Shown in pieces: positions 34,126 to 45,300 of a DNA stretch of 64,000 nucleotides (positions within the stretch are counted from its first letter, which is position 1; every line of letters begins with the position of its first letter). The notes beneath the pieces are model-generated. The model worked only from the letters and a program-made list of their open reading frames with translations, did no database searches and had not been told where the DNA came from. Position numbers and translations under genes: made by a program. The DNA is from Platycnemis pennipes (Eukaryota > Arthropoda > Insecta > Odonata > Platycnemididae), in contig OW121857.1 of the NCBI GenBank assembly GCA_933228895.1, positions 2,232,001 to 2,296,000 of the forward strand, in the 5' to 3' direction.

Positions 34126-37100
34126 AACCCCTGTTTCTTTGTTTTTCTCCCCTGATGGATGGTGTCGTTTTCACTCGGTCTCCGTTTCGCTTGTGTCCTC
34201 CTTCGGAAACAGCTGCACTGCTACAGGGACCACCTCACTCTGCCGACCAACGATTAATGTCTTTCAGTTTCGTCAAAACCGTGCTACATGTTCAGTAGGA
34301 CGAACCTCTTCCTGCTTTCCTCTCTCTCTCCAGCTCCTCTTACTTCCGCCATTTTATTGCTATCATTTTAGTTTTCTTTCTTTCCCATCCATTCGCCCTG
34401 TTGCCCTTTTTCGGGCGCCCTTATTTCGCACCTTCCCCTTCGTGCCCTGAATTTCAACCCTCCCTCGGCCTCGAGAAAGTAACGCAACCCCCCGTGAGCA
34501 TCGCCTTTAAAATTAACGATGCCATTTTGGCCGTGTCGGCGGGGTGGGTTTGCTCTGCTTTCTTTTCACCCCCCACCCTCGACCCATTCGGGTTGCCACA
34601 GTTCAAGGGTTTTCTTTATTGTTCGCACGACCTTTTTGTCGCCACTTCTCTTCCGCTTCTTTCGCTGAGTGCTGTCGTCGAAAGATCAGGCGTTGTTTAA
34701 GAAAGGGCGCGATTGGGTGAGTGACCTCATTATTCCATGAGTGCCGCTTCACAGAAGGAAGTTCACGAAGTGTTACATCTCAGTGCTCCATTTGGGTGTA
34801 TACAGGAACTCTTGTTGCATGATTTTCCTATCTTCAAGTGGTTTGATTCAAGACTGAGATTTGGGTAACATTTGAATAACATTTGACCTGGGCAAAAATC
34901 TATCGTCGTCCCTGAAAGACCTGAGATGGTGGAGGGCCCTTAAAAACCGACTTCAGGTCTGGCAGTTGTCAACTGTAGTGATGTAGAACAAGAGCCAATT
35001 TTTAATGTAATGTCCAGACAATGGAAATTCCTGGCCTGAAATGCCGTTGGTATCTACGGCAGACCGATATTTTGGTGGGTTAGCTTTGGTGTCTACCATT
35101 TTTATTGATGAAAGAATTAACGTATCAATTATAGTATGAAACTTCGAGATTTCACGTCCAAATTATTTTGGATAAATGATGAGCCATGGTTGGCGACCTC
35201 TTTGAACCACTGCTGGCCTCGTCCAAATGCATGTTTGGACGAGATTTGGAAACCATGTTCAGTGATAAGTTGCACAACTCACTCGCTCTCACGAAGATAT
35301 ACTTATTTCCTCGTTGCGACTCTCAGAGGCTAATTTTCCAAAGCAACGACCAGTTCCAATTCTGTCTAATCCGAGTTCCTTTTTCGGAAACAATGTCCAA
35401 ATACATTCGCAAAACCAATAATTTTTCGAGCATGTAAGTGAATTTGAGCCTTTATACGCGTGTTAGTGTTCCCGTGCTCTGCTAAAGATACCAAGCATGT
35501 TACTGGCTTACGGTTGAATAAATTAAATACCTCATTTCTTGTATGAGCTAGGTTGCAGTTCTATCATCATTAGAAAAATAACGATTTTTTGATTTTTAAT
35601 GTTTAAATTTCCATTCCTTAGTGATCGTGAGCTGGCCGCTGCGCGATTTGCGGAGACGTTTTTTGTATTTCCTGTAATTTTCCATTTAATTTCCTTTCTG
35701 GACATCTGGTTCATATCTCCAAGGTTTCAGTTATCTTGGTTAAGCTTTTTTTCGTGTTCCTTTTGTTATTGACTCCATATTTACCTTGATTTTCTCTTTT
35801 TTTTCCGTTAAGTTTTATGAACGAATCGGCATTCCCCTGCTTCAGCTGCCTCAGGGTGTGTATGCGTATCTGCGCCATTATACGCGCAGTCGTTTATACC
35901 GCCTTTTTCCTCAAGGCCGAATCCGTAATCGTATTACATATTGTGGATTGAAAAGGCCATCCCGAGTCATTAGATTACCTTCTTCTCTTGCCCTTAGTTT
36001 TTAAGCCTAATTGTACTCGTGGAACGATTATCTCCGAATCTTTGTGGTTGATCATTCTGGCCGCATTTCATTCAGCTCAAAGGAATGAAAGAGTACCCTT
36101 CTACGGCAACCGTTGGCATTCCGGATATTGTGCCGATTCAATATGAATGCCCATGACCGGATTCATTCGCGTTTCTTTCCCTGGTCCAGGGAATGAAATG
36201 TAGCATGATTTAATTAAGTTAGCATATCAGGATATTCACGAAATCATAGCTCTCAGCTGTCTTCTTCATGGGATATTGGAATGATGATCTTTTCCCCGAA
36301 GTCCGTACTCTTCTGTTGAGCATTTGTCACAGATGGTTTGGTACACCCGATTCATTGTCTATTCTCCTGCAATTTAATTATTTCCACAGCAAGCATGCCA
36401 CTTATCAAATTCATAACCTCTTTTTACTACTCTTCATGCCTCGAGTTTCAATATCAGTCCTTGGTGAGGTCATACACCTTTAAGTGAAAAAAAACAAGCA
36501 TCCACTTGCTTTTTCACGTCACCTTATATTTGTATGTCACGAGGAAATAAACCAAGCTGAATTCTTAAAGCGCTGTTTTTGCTATAACCATGTTCGTTTT
36601 TACTTGAGAAGCTTTGACCATCCTGGCACTGCATTACAAGTATTCCTGTTAATATGTGAAAAGGGAATTTTTGGCAGAAGGTTATATGAGGTGTAGTAAT
36701 ATGCAATAAATACAAATAGCGTCCATGCTAGCAGTTTATTTTCAACGACCATCTTTCAAGAGTTGACAACGTGAAACGCTTTGTGCAAAGCGTGTATTGG
36801 AGAAAAGAGTGGGAGGGGGTTGGACTGGAAGTGCACCCTATATCAACCCTTCCCGATTTCGCCAGCTAAATGGTTTATTTGAAAATGTATCCTTTGCATT
36901 TTCCATTGATGGCATTTATATTCCTTAATTTAAATTATGAAAATACCGAGGGACCGAGTTTCTCTTGGTGGCTGAGTGATTCGCAACCCCTTTAGAGAAT
37001 TAAGAGAAAATATTCAGCAAATTTAAAATATACTTTTTATAAAGAGAATGTCAATAGATTTTTATATTAAATATGTTGTAGTGTTTTAGCGAGTAAAATG

Positions 37101-37209
37101 AAATGTATAAACGGAGGATTATCCAATCCTCCGTTATATCCAAAGGATTATCCAAAAAAACGTCTTCATCTATTATATTTTCTTGAATTAATATTACATT
37201 AAATACCTT
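34126..37209. other. Unassigned region
   Basis: Bases 34170-34690 are pyrimidine-rich and give open frames by composition. The rest is AT-rich with short ORFs. No domain recognised. Confidence 0.35.
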
Positions 37210-37382
37210 CATGCTAAAGAAAAATACTGACAATTTTCCACAAAATTAGGATTTTACTTGACCGGTTTCGGTGTACAACACCATCTTCAGGTCCCTGAAC
37301 CTGAAGACGGTGTTGTACACCGAAACCGGTCAAGTAAAATCCTAATGTTGTGGAAAATTGTCAGTATTTTTCTTTCGCTATG
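37210..37382. repeat. Long near-perfect palindrome, PLE-terminus-like
   Basis: Arms of about 80 bases (37210-37291 and 37299-37382) are reverse complements with few differences, around a spacer of only about 6 bases. Each arm holds CCTGAAGAYGGTGTTGTACA then CCGAAACCGGTC. Reading outward, this is a CTGANGA core, a stem GGTG/CACC, GAAA, and a palindromic ACCGGT before GTC, the layout of the short-stem-III hammerhead motifs reported in Penelope-like element termini. I read it as two PLE terminal repeats head to head with no internal region. Confidence 0.8.
37300..37331 (+). ncRNA. Hammerhead-like motif, right arm
   Basis: CTGAAGA, stem GGTG-TTGTA-CACC, GAAA, then palindromic ACCGGT and GTC. One extra base lies between the CTGAAGA core and the stem, so catalytic competence is uncertain. 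The mirror copy lies on the minus strand at 37261-37291. Confidence 0.4.
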
Positions 37383-37716
37383 ATATTCCACCAAATCAAG
37401 CCTGAAACAACTACCTTTATACCTTCATGCTAAATGACATGTATGCCGATGTATGCATGTTTATCTGGCAAATAAAGCAACTTTGAACTGTTTTTTCCGT
37501 TATATCAAGAAAAATCAAAGAAGAATTCCATTTAAAACATTTTCTTCTTTGTAAACGCCCCCATATTTATATATTTGACCTCACTTACGTACCACAATAG
37601 GAATAACGGAACTTGATGAGAAAATGATATCATTGGAAAAATAAACAGTTGTCCTTAAAAAGCTGTCCCTAATCCTCATTTCCAATGCCACTGCAGGAAA
37701 ACACTTCCCTTGCCAC

Positions 37717-38977
37717 TAGTGATGGGCGAAAAGTAACTATTCGTTACTTTTGCATTCGTTACTCACTCGGACCCGAACAAACGACTACTCACCTTGAGAA
37801 AAACCGAGTACGTGTACTCGCTTGAATGCCTACTCCAGAGTCCTCTGGATGCCATTCTCACCACTACTCCCTCATCACTTAGAAGTTGCTATTTAGCAAA
37901 CCAGAAGACTATGCATACCTAAGGTCTACTTCCTCCATGCCTACTAGTGGTATGAATTCGGTGCACCCATAAATGGGTGCACCGAATAGTAATAAAAGTC
38001 AGTGATAAAAGTAATCGATGTCAGCTTAGGTGAACCGCACCATATATAGTGTACCGAAAAGTAATTTAGGCGATGATGGTTAGGTATTATTTATATCCAT
38101 ATTCGGGGGGGCATGAAGAAGTAGCAGAAGTATTCATATAATGATAGATATTTGATTAGATAGGAAAAGGTTTGGATCGTTTTGACCATGTTGGAAAACT
38201 GCTGCCTAACCATCATTATCAAGACATGACGGAAGTATAGCTACCATTGTTAGGATTTACTTTATGAAAAAGTTATTAATTTCAGGAACGTGACACATTA
38301 TTTCACTGTTTAAATATCTACCAACTCATTATCAACAATTACCCCATCACACGTAAGGCAAAAAAGAAAAATCCTCAACAACATGGTGACATATAAAGGA
38401 AATTGGAAATTAAAATTATCTGAATGATGTCGTTTTTGGGGATTTATCCGCGGATGCGTGGTTGTCTGCCAACGTTTCCCCTCCGCTGCTCGAGGCTTCT
38501 TCAGGGTAAAATTACGTTCGTAGACAACCACGTATCCGCGGAGAAATCCCCAAAAACGACATCATTCAGAAGACATGGACCGCGAAAGTTTTAATCTATC
38601 GATCAAAATCATCCCTCGGCCGTACGATGGCATCACCAGAATTATTAGCGTAACAGTTTTTTTCAAAGACATCCCTGAATGTAACACTCTGGAAACGATT
38701 TTCCCCGTCTTCCTATAACAGCATCAATAATTTAAAAAAAGGGTTTATGCTTTTTGTTATCTGCAGAACGTCTTCTACAAAACTTCTTCAACGAATGTTG
38801 AAGAAGCAAACACTTGGCCTTTCAGCCAGCTCGTTCCCTGGAAATATGGCAACCTAGGTTGAGGAAAACAAATGAGAAACGAATACCGAGTAACTACTCG
38901 AAAGTAACGATTACTTTGCGAGAAAAGAACGAGTACTACCGAATACCTTAAAGTACCGATGAAGGCCATTACTACTA
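37717..38977. mobile_element. Non-autonomous hAT-type DNA transposon, 1.26 kb
   Basis: The 8-bp sequence CTTGCCAC occurs at 37709-37716 and again at 38978-38985, an exact target-site duplication of hAT length. Between them the left end reads TAGTGATGGGCGAAAAGTAAC and the right end, reverse complemented, TAGTAGTAATGGCC, which are imperfect terminal inverted repeats of the TAGTGATGGGC type. Subterminal stretches on both sides are rich in GTAACGATTAC/ACTCGTTAC-like words. No transposase ORF is present. A separate inverted repeat (38419-38571) sits inside and is probably a later insertion. Confidence 0.82.
38419..38571. repeat. Inverted repeat with PLE-like hammerhead core, nested in the hAT element
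   Basis: Arms of about 50 bases (38419-38468 and 38520-38571; for example GATGTCGTTTTTGGGGATTT) are reverse complements with few mismatches and enclose about 50 bases. On the minus strand the enclosed part reads CTGAAGAAGCCTC...GAGGGGAAACGTT (38471-38505), again a CTGANGA, stem, GAAA order. It is likely a second type of PLE terminal structure. Confidence 0.65.
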
Positions 38978-38985
38978 CTTGCCAC

Positions 38986-41900
38986 TCACCCAATCACTGA
39001 CATCATATCCGATCGCCACAGAAATAAGGAACAGGCAACATCCCGAGCATCAATCAACCTCTGTAGCCCCTGCACGAAAACCATCCTCCAATGAAATCGA
39101 AGCTTCCGGCACTGCCCGTCCACAACCGTTGCACGCCACTTGCAATGCAAAACACTGCCTTGCATTGCACCACTCCCCGCAAGTCTAACCACAGGGCATC
39201 ATACTCGGGCCTCTCCAATTTTCCCGTTCCATCTCACGCACATTGCAAATATTTCGGCGACTGCTTCACAGCCTCCACTGTCCATACACTCGCACCATAG
39301 CAACCAAATAGATCCCCCCTTAACATTGTTCACCTGCCCCTCTCCCCTCCATCTCAATCAGAGAGGCCCTTATTTCCTGTTCTTCGCCTTCTCTGCTCAA
39401 TCGCTTAACTCTTAATAGTAGATTGGCTGAATTCAATCTATTCACTTCCTTGTTAAGACATTTTAATAAAAATTGTCATACCATTGATCTGAAAAATATA
39501 TTTACTCAATGGAATTGTTTTTACAGTACTTTAACTATCCTGAGTTAGTGTCCTGATTAGGGTTCTTTCCTGGCATATGATTCGCTCGGGAAATCAATAA
39601 GTGGGTGCATTCTACTGCAAAAATTCTGTTTTAAAGTACCAGTAGGAATCGCATCTCCTTGAAGGGTTCATTATCACTTCAAAGGCGAAAGAAAAGCATC
39701 CTATTTTGTCTTTTAGAGGCAATTGCATGTGTTTATTTCTTAGAGAAATCGCCGAATATGTTTATATTTTATATTTAAGACTGCGAATTGATAACATGAA
39801 GAAGGTGGCGTAGCTGTAGAATCGTATTTATTTTGCATTTATTAGCGGCGTACTCAGTGTATAAACAAAGGCTTGGAAAAGTTTTTAGATAGAAGAACTG
39901 TATCTTACGATGGCTTAAAGTTTTATGCGATAGTCAAAATCTATTTTTAAAGCAATGAAAATTTAAGGAAGATATGTAGCAAGTAAATTTTCTTTTATTT
40001 TTTTATTTCAAAGAAAATTGTTCACATACAGCAGTGTTGCCATTTTACAGAGACGCATATAACAAGACACAAAAAGAGACGTATATATGTAAATATCCAC
40101 AAGAGCAAGGTAAGAATAATATCAACTAATAAAGTACAAAGGAAAGAAACAAAAGAGAGTAGCAAAATAATGACAGGAAGGAAGGTACCAGTTATATGTA
40201 TTAATTATGTTTACATTGAATTGCGAGAGTAGATTTGCTATTTTTGGCCTTAGATGAGCACCAAGGTTTTAATTTTCAGTTCGGAAATAATGGTTAGCAT
40301 AAATAATAGTTAGTCATTAAATGTTAATTAAGCTCATTTACAAAATTCAGTATATTTTATTCAGTATATGCATTTTAAATGAAGCTACTTGCCGTTGTAT
40401 TAATTCCATTTTTTTAAATTCTCTCCCAAGCCATACGCATTGTACGCTTCCACACATTGGGAGCTGTACTTAGCTTGTATGGAGCAAAAAGATTTTCCGA
40501 GCACGCAAGTTTAGAAAGGGGGAAAACCCTCTCAATCTCCCGGGCTTTCGTGCGAGGGTGCACTGAACTGCGCATTAAATTGCAAGGTTTGGTGCCGGAG
40601 CTTAATCCAATTTGAAGGACTGAGTGAGGAGGAGGCTCCCGGATGCGATTGCAGCGCCTCCGGCGGGACGGAATCTCATCATTCAATGTTCTTCGCTTCG
40701 TGCCGTCCCACTTTCGATCCCTGCCTCTCGCTTGCGCGCCCTTCGATTTCGACCCCTCGCCTCTGCTTACGTCATGCACCCTTCACTCTCGCGGCTCGCC
40801 TTTAAACAGAACCCCTTGCACACACAAGTGCTTGGAGAGTCCCTTTCCCGTCACGTTCTAATTGCGGCGCTCCTGCCGCCCCTTTTTGAGTTTTCCCTTC
40901 CTCATTGTTGTCTCAAAGTGCTGTTGGCATTGTTGCAGCGAGGTTTATTCCCTCTGCTCAACAATAAGCGTGTTGCCTGTTCCGGAAGTTGGCCATTGTC
41001 GTCGTGTTGCGTCATAATTACCCTCCCATATTTATCTCCCCAGACTTAATTTATATCATCTTCCCGTAGCGGGGCGGGGGTTGCTAAATCTCAGAAGATT
41101 AAATGACCGGTGCTTCGTTATAGTTACATTTTTATTCATACTCCAAGTAATTAATCACTCCGTGGTTGAAAATCTACAATTTATTGTTTTTGAAAAGGGC
41201 TGCGTGAAACAAAATATACTCTCGACTGCCTTGACATTAGTTTAGTTACTCTGAACTTATTAGTGACTTTACCGCAGCTAAATCATCCCCCTTCTTTTTC
41301 GAAAATAGAATTTAATTTGCTGAGTATTTAATTTTATTGATTGCCGTGACCCACGTTGCAGCCTAGGTTATATTTCAGCGCCGATTGGGGTAATTGATTT
41401 GCTGTGTATATTTGGTGGTCATCCTGAAGTTGGATGTTTTCACCTTGCCATTTGTCGTTTCGGTCTCGATCAAAGCTTTCAAGTTTTTTCAATAACGATG
41501 AATTGGGTGTGGAATTGAGAATCATATCTAGTTTGAACGCATTCTAGGAGTAGCGTAATTCTAGCGCCGTGTTTCCTAGCACTCCATTCCCCCTTCCCAT
41601 TCTATGTCCATCCTGGCGCCTATTATTCATGTGTTTGGCGCCAGCGATGCCTTTCATCTTTCTGTGCAGTGCCGTTGTGGCCACAAAGCTGTCGGTGGGA
41701 GTAGTCGGGGCTCATCACTTGGCCACTTCCAATTATGATTATGCCTGTTGACCACCGCCCCTCACCAAGTACGTGGTGTGTGAAAGCCTTTAATGCCACT
41801 GGAGTAGAGGGTCCACGTTTCGGCCTTCGGTCGGAAGGTCACATCCGGATTAAGGCCCTTCTGCTATTCAAGCGGTTCAATTTCGTCGATATCAGCGGAA

Positions 41901-42513
41901 TGATGGAATCGTCCGTCGGCCCATCCGGAACTTTAAATTCCTCACTCGACTTTTCACGCGAGAGATGGTACAGCGATAACGATCTCACCGACTGAATCCT
42001 AAGGGCCTTAACGTTCCCCCAGTTAGAGAACGCGAATTGTCGCCGGGAAATATATTCGACCATGAGCGATATTATAATTGTTTCCACTGTACTATTACAA
42101 GGTCACATAATGTGAATGTAAATAATTACTGAAAAGGGGTGAGGTGTAGGGGTAGGATTAGCTGCTTGTCTTCCGCACAATGGCGGACGCAGGTCCCGCT
42201 TGTCATCGAGAAGAAGGGTTTGGCGAGTGCATTGGAGGCGAGTTGACCTTCAGGAGACTTAGCAGTGGATCGGACGGATTTATTGGAAACCTCAACTGGA
42301 CAGCGAATGCAATGGTGGGGCATTGTTGGACCAGAGGGTGAGGCAACGTCGCCTATTGCCACCAATGAATTGCAATGGTGTGAAATGATTGTGGACATGT
42401 GGAGTATTGGGAATTGATATTTGCGCTTGGTTTCGGGATGATCGAGCGGTATTTATCCGTTCAGCAAATGCTCTACAGATACAAAATGCAATAGTTAACG
42501 GTTGAAGATCAGT
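38986..42513. other. Unassigned region
   Basis: Bases 38990-39400 are C-rich and short of G on the plus strand; 39420-40400 is very AT-rich; 40620-40920 is GC-rich with pyrimidine bias and holds a 141-codon ORF of biased composition (40624-41049). Nothing matches a family I know. Confidence 0.35.
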
Positions 42514-42777
42514 CATAATGAAATAAATGAAAGGCTTTAAGCACTTTCCCCAGATTTAATTATCACCCTACGCGTTTCAACTCAGTGTCTTCATCAGCTG
42601 CAAGACAATTAAAAAAAGGGAAGGAGACAAAAAAAATATGTATACATATACACACGCAAAGAGTGTTGGAGGAAGCGAAGTAAAGGAAGAGAGATGAATG
42701 CCATTGGCCACGAGTCACTGTCAAGAAGCAGGCCGGGAAAAACCTCGGAGGAAGGGTAATTAGGGGGGGGGGGGGGG
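42514..42777 (-). repeat. PLE terminal repeat, left
   Basis: Inverted copy of 44118-44361. It contains a minus-strand hammerhead-like core (42568-42598) and ends inward in a run of G (about 42760-42777). Confidence 0.85.
42568..42598 (-). ncRNA. Hammerhead-ribozyme-like core, PLE left terminus
   Basis: The minus strand reads CTGATGA, about 12 bases of possible stem II, then GAAACGCGTAG. CTGATGA and GAAA are the invariant hammerhead boxes; the palindromic ACGCGT after GAAA fits a very short stem III working as a dimer, as described for PLEs. Stem II is poor in this copy. Confidence 0.45.
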
Positions 42778-43240
42778 AGCATGGACTTCCGGATTACTTA
42801 CTGAAGTTGTTCATTTGGATTAGTTACTGAAATTGTTCACTTGTGGCACTGTTTGAAGCGGGGCCCTGCTTCGGTCGAAAGGAAGGTGAGGGCCGAGGAA
42901 CTGCTTGAGTCCCCCGTGCTTGAGTTGGCGAGCGAGAGACAGGGAGGCGAGAAAGGCTACGGTTGACGAGAGAGGGAAAAGCAAGGAGAGGGGAGAGAAT
43001 AGGGAGGAGAAGACCGAAGGGGGGTGTAAACATGAGAAGGTAGGGGGTGAAAGAAACAGAGGGTGGGACAACTGAGATGGGAGGCTTTGCACAGAGGAGG
43101 AAGGGTGGTCTAGGGCGGGGGGATTATTCCTGGAGGGAGGAGGGAATATGGAGACGAGGGGAATGATTAGGAAAAAGTTGGCCATTCAATAAATTGTGCT
43201 CCGTGGATTGTATAATTCCCATCTACTCCATAACGCCCAA

Positions 43241-43840
43241 TTAAATGCCCTTGTTCTCCAGATGAAGAATCTCCGGCGCAAAGTCACATGAATGGGTGGT
43301 TTGTAGCAAGTGTTTTGCCAGGAGATTCCTCGTCGGATTGCCAGCTCCTCTTTTATGTTCTTCCCGTCGGATTGTGAAATGCCTTGCCGTCTGTTCGACA
43401 TGGAGCGTATCACAGCATATCCACACTTCACTTTGTACACACCGACATGGAGGAGGGTTTGTCTTTGTCTTTGCACAGCGTTTTACGAAGGGAGGCTGGG
43501 TGGTAGAAGAAGATTTTAAATTTGTCTTTCGGGATCTTCTAGCTAATTTATAGGGCAAACAACCCACTAATCGTAACTTAACCCACTTCCTTTTCTGATG
43601 TTCACTGGTACTAAGGGTAAGAGGGCAAAGTCGGGAGGCGGCTAATTTATGAGGCTTTTTGCCCAGGAGTGTAGTGATCGTTCCTGGTTTGTAGCCGTTA
43701 GAGGCTCCTATTGTTTTAATGGTATGAATCTCCTGATTGAAGTCGGTCTCTGATAATGGTAGATTCACCAGCCTGTGTAACGCAGCTACCTTGCGAGTAG
43801 TAGGGTGCCATGAATCCATGGAGATGATGACGTCACTATA
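43241..43840 (-). pseudogene. PLE protein C-terminus: RT end plus GIY-YIG endonuclease
   Basis: In PLEs this part joins the RT thumb to a GIY-YIG nuclease that nicks target DNA. The minus frame (192 codons from the ATG at 43819, open a little further upstream as VIISMDSWHP) shows the linker block LVNLPLSETDFNQEI, IKTIGASNGYKPGTI, then the nuclease. Its first motif appears as VGVYKVKCGY, but only in a second frame at about 43440, while the preceding and following segments are in the first frame, so compensating frameshifts flank it. The next motif, normally YVGQT, reads HVEQT, losing Tyr and Gly. Downstream RHFTIRREEHKRGAGNP and LLAKHLLQTTH retain the catalytic-Arg and family helices, ending near EILHLENKGI. 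RT palm motifs are absent. Identification as PLE is firm; activity is excluded by these breaks. Confidence 0.88.
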
Positions 43841-43998
43841 ACACGGTCTCCTGTTTATTGCAAATTAGTGTATGTATCCTTTAATAGATATTGCTGGATC
43901 CAAGAAGCTGAGCTATCTTTCAGATTTTAGTTCCATTGTGAAATTAATTCTGTGGTAAATGAAATAGTTTCACTCGTAACTTTGTGGAAATTCATGAC

Positions 43999-44062
43999 AA
44001 TAGATTTATTACTAACTTTTACAAACCATAGTAAAATTGTAAAAGTTAGTAATAAATCTATT
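43999..44062. repeat. Perfect 25-bp inverted repeat, 14-base loop
   Basis: AATAGATTTATTACTAACTT plus TTACA at 43999-44023 is exactly complementary to 44038-44062. It lies inside the PLE remnant between the protein-coding part and the right terminal repeat. AATTCTGTGGT occurs on both sides (about 43948 and 44065), suggesting a local duplication-inversion event. Confidence 0.9.
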
Positions 44063-44117
44063 CTAATTCTGTGGTGTTGGGAGTTTAAAATCTTTAGTTA
44101 GTAACCAAGGTGTCTTC

Positions 44118-44361
44118 TATACCCCCCCCCCTTTTCTCCTTCCTCGAGGTTTTTCCCGGCCTGCTTCTTGACAGTGACTCGTGGCCAATGGCATTCATCT
44201 CTCTTACTTTACTTCGCTTCCTCCCTCACTCTTTGCGTATATATACATTTGTCTTCTTCCCTTTTTTAAATTCTCTTGCACCTGATGATGGCTCTGTGAG
44301 TTAAAGCGCGACGTGTCATCATTAAATCCGTGGAAAAGTGTTTTAAGGTTTTTCATTATTG
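44118..44361 (+). repeat. PLE terminal repeat, right
   Basis: Inverted copy of 42514-42777, starting inward with a C run (about 44119-44131) and ending in GTTTTTCATTATT, whose complement occurs at the left outer end. Confidence 0.85.
44281..44318 (+). ncRNA. Hammerhead-ribozyme-like core, PLE right terminus
   Basis: CTGATGA, then a possible stem GGCTC-TGT-GAGTT, then AAAGCGCG where GAAACGCG is expected. Stem II is better than in the left copy but the second box is mutated, so this copy is probably inactive. Confidence 0.4.
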
Positions 44362-44394
44362 AAACCTTCCGCGACATCAAGCATTATCTAGTAG

Positions 44395-44530
44395 GTAACA
44401 GTAATGAGATAAAATTAACAAGGAGAACTATTCTCTCTTTGTACCTTTCGCACTTTATTTTTTTCTGTCTACGGTTTTGACATGAAACGTCATCTTCAAG
44501 GTTAGCATATCTTTGGTAGCGTCCTTATAT
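44395..44530 (-). repeat. Possible solo PLE terminal repeat of another subfamily
   Basis: The minus strand reads CCTTGAAGATGACGTTTCAT then GTCAAAACCGTAGAC (44470-44500). The stem TGACGT/ATGTCA is well formed, and the order resembles the other hammerhead-like motifs in the cluster. Ends are undefined and the first box is TTGAAGA, not CTGAAGA. Confidence 0.4.
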
Positions 44531-44998
44531 AATCTAAGTATAAAAGTGTGCAGGGGGATGAAGAAAGTGGCGACAGGAGTTGGGTTAAGGGACGTGCTTT
44601 GATGTCAATTTCAGGGTTCTTCACAGGAAAGGGAGTGGACTGGATGTTGACTCAATGCTCAAGCAACTCGAAACATCTATGATATTAAAGACATGAAAGG
44701 TGAATGGCAGTCAAATGTTGCGTCATTATCTAGTTTAAAGTTCTTGTCTGTGCTTCCAATAGCACACTTATAATAAAAAATCTAATTATTAACCGATTAT
44801 AACAGAATTTTTTATATCAGGTTCAAAGTCGCTAGTATGATTGCATTTCACAAATACTTGTCAAAATTAGAGTGTTCATCGCAAGTTACGTCTCATATAA
44901 TGCTCCTAAATTCTAGTAATACGCGCATGTCCCGTTTGGCCCGAGCATCTCATGAGTGACCAACATTTTAAAGTGAGAATTGGCAAAAGGAAAGTTTT

Positions 44999-45300
44999 GG
45001 TTGGTTGGTTGTTCAGGGGAGGCGACCGACAGCTGAGGTCATTTGCGCCATTTAGGATAGGTGGGTGATTGGGTAAAGGCAGGAGTTTTCAGGGAACGGA
45101 GGAAGAAGGGTGGAGAGAAACCCGGCGTCGGCATTAGCCTACTCTTAGCGACAGGTGCCAAGGGGACCACGGCTTAACGTCCCATCCGACGGACGGAGTA
45201 CTGAACTTGAAATGCCCTCCACCAGGCACTCAAGTGGGGACCAGTTTTCTACTGAAAAATCCGCCATTACCGGGAATCGGACCCTGTCCCTCGGGATGGG
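44999..45300 (-). mobile_element. tRNA-derived SINE, family 1, copy 2
   Basis: Closely matches 1981-2310 through most of its length (AACC-type tail, GGCATTAGCCTACTCTTA, CCATCCGACGGACGGAGTAC, GCACTCAAGTGGGGACCAGT). It lacks a short segment present in copy 1 (equivalent to 2232-2260) and loses the A-box half of the tRNA-like head after 45300. The B-box is also altered. Confidence 0.82.

Larger units (their letters stand above)
42514..44361 (-). mobile_element. Penelope-like retroelement (PLE) remnant with inverted terminal repeats
   Basis: Terminal segments 42514-42777 and 44118-44361 are inverted copies of each other (for example AGAGATGAATGCCATTGGCC at 42691 and its complement near 44190), each running from an outer ATTTAAT-bearing end with a hammerhead-like core to an inner poly(G)/poly(C) tract. 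Between them, on the minus strand, lies the C-terminal part of a PLE protein (43241-43830). Terminal repeats in either orientation and RT joined to GIY-YIG are established traits of PLEs. The RT catalytic core is missing, so the copy is dead. Confidence 0.85.

Noticed and set aside
40624..41049. 141-codon plus-strand ORF
   Set aside because: Biased composition and an overlapping open frame; no domain or splice context.
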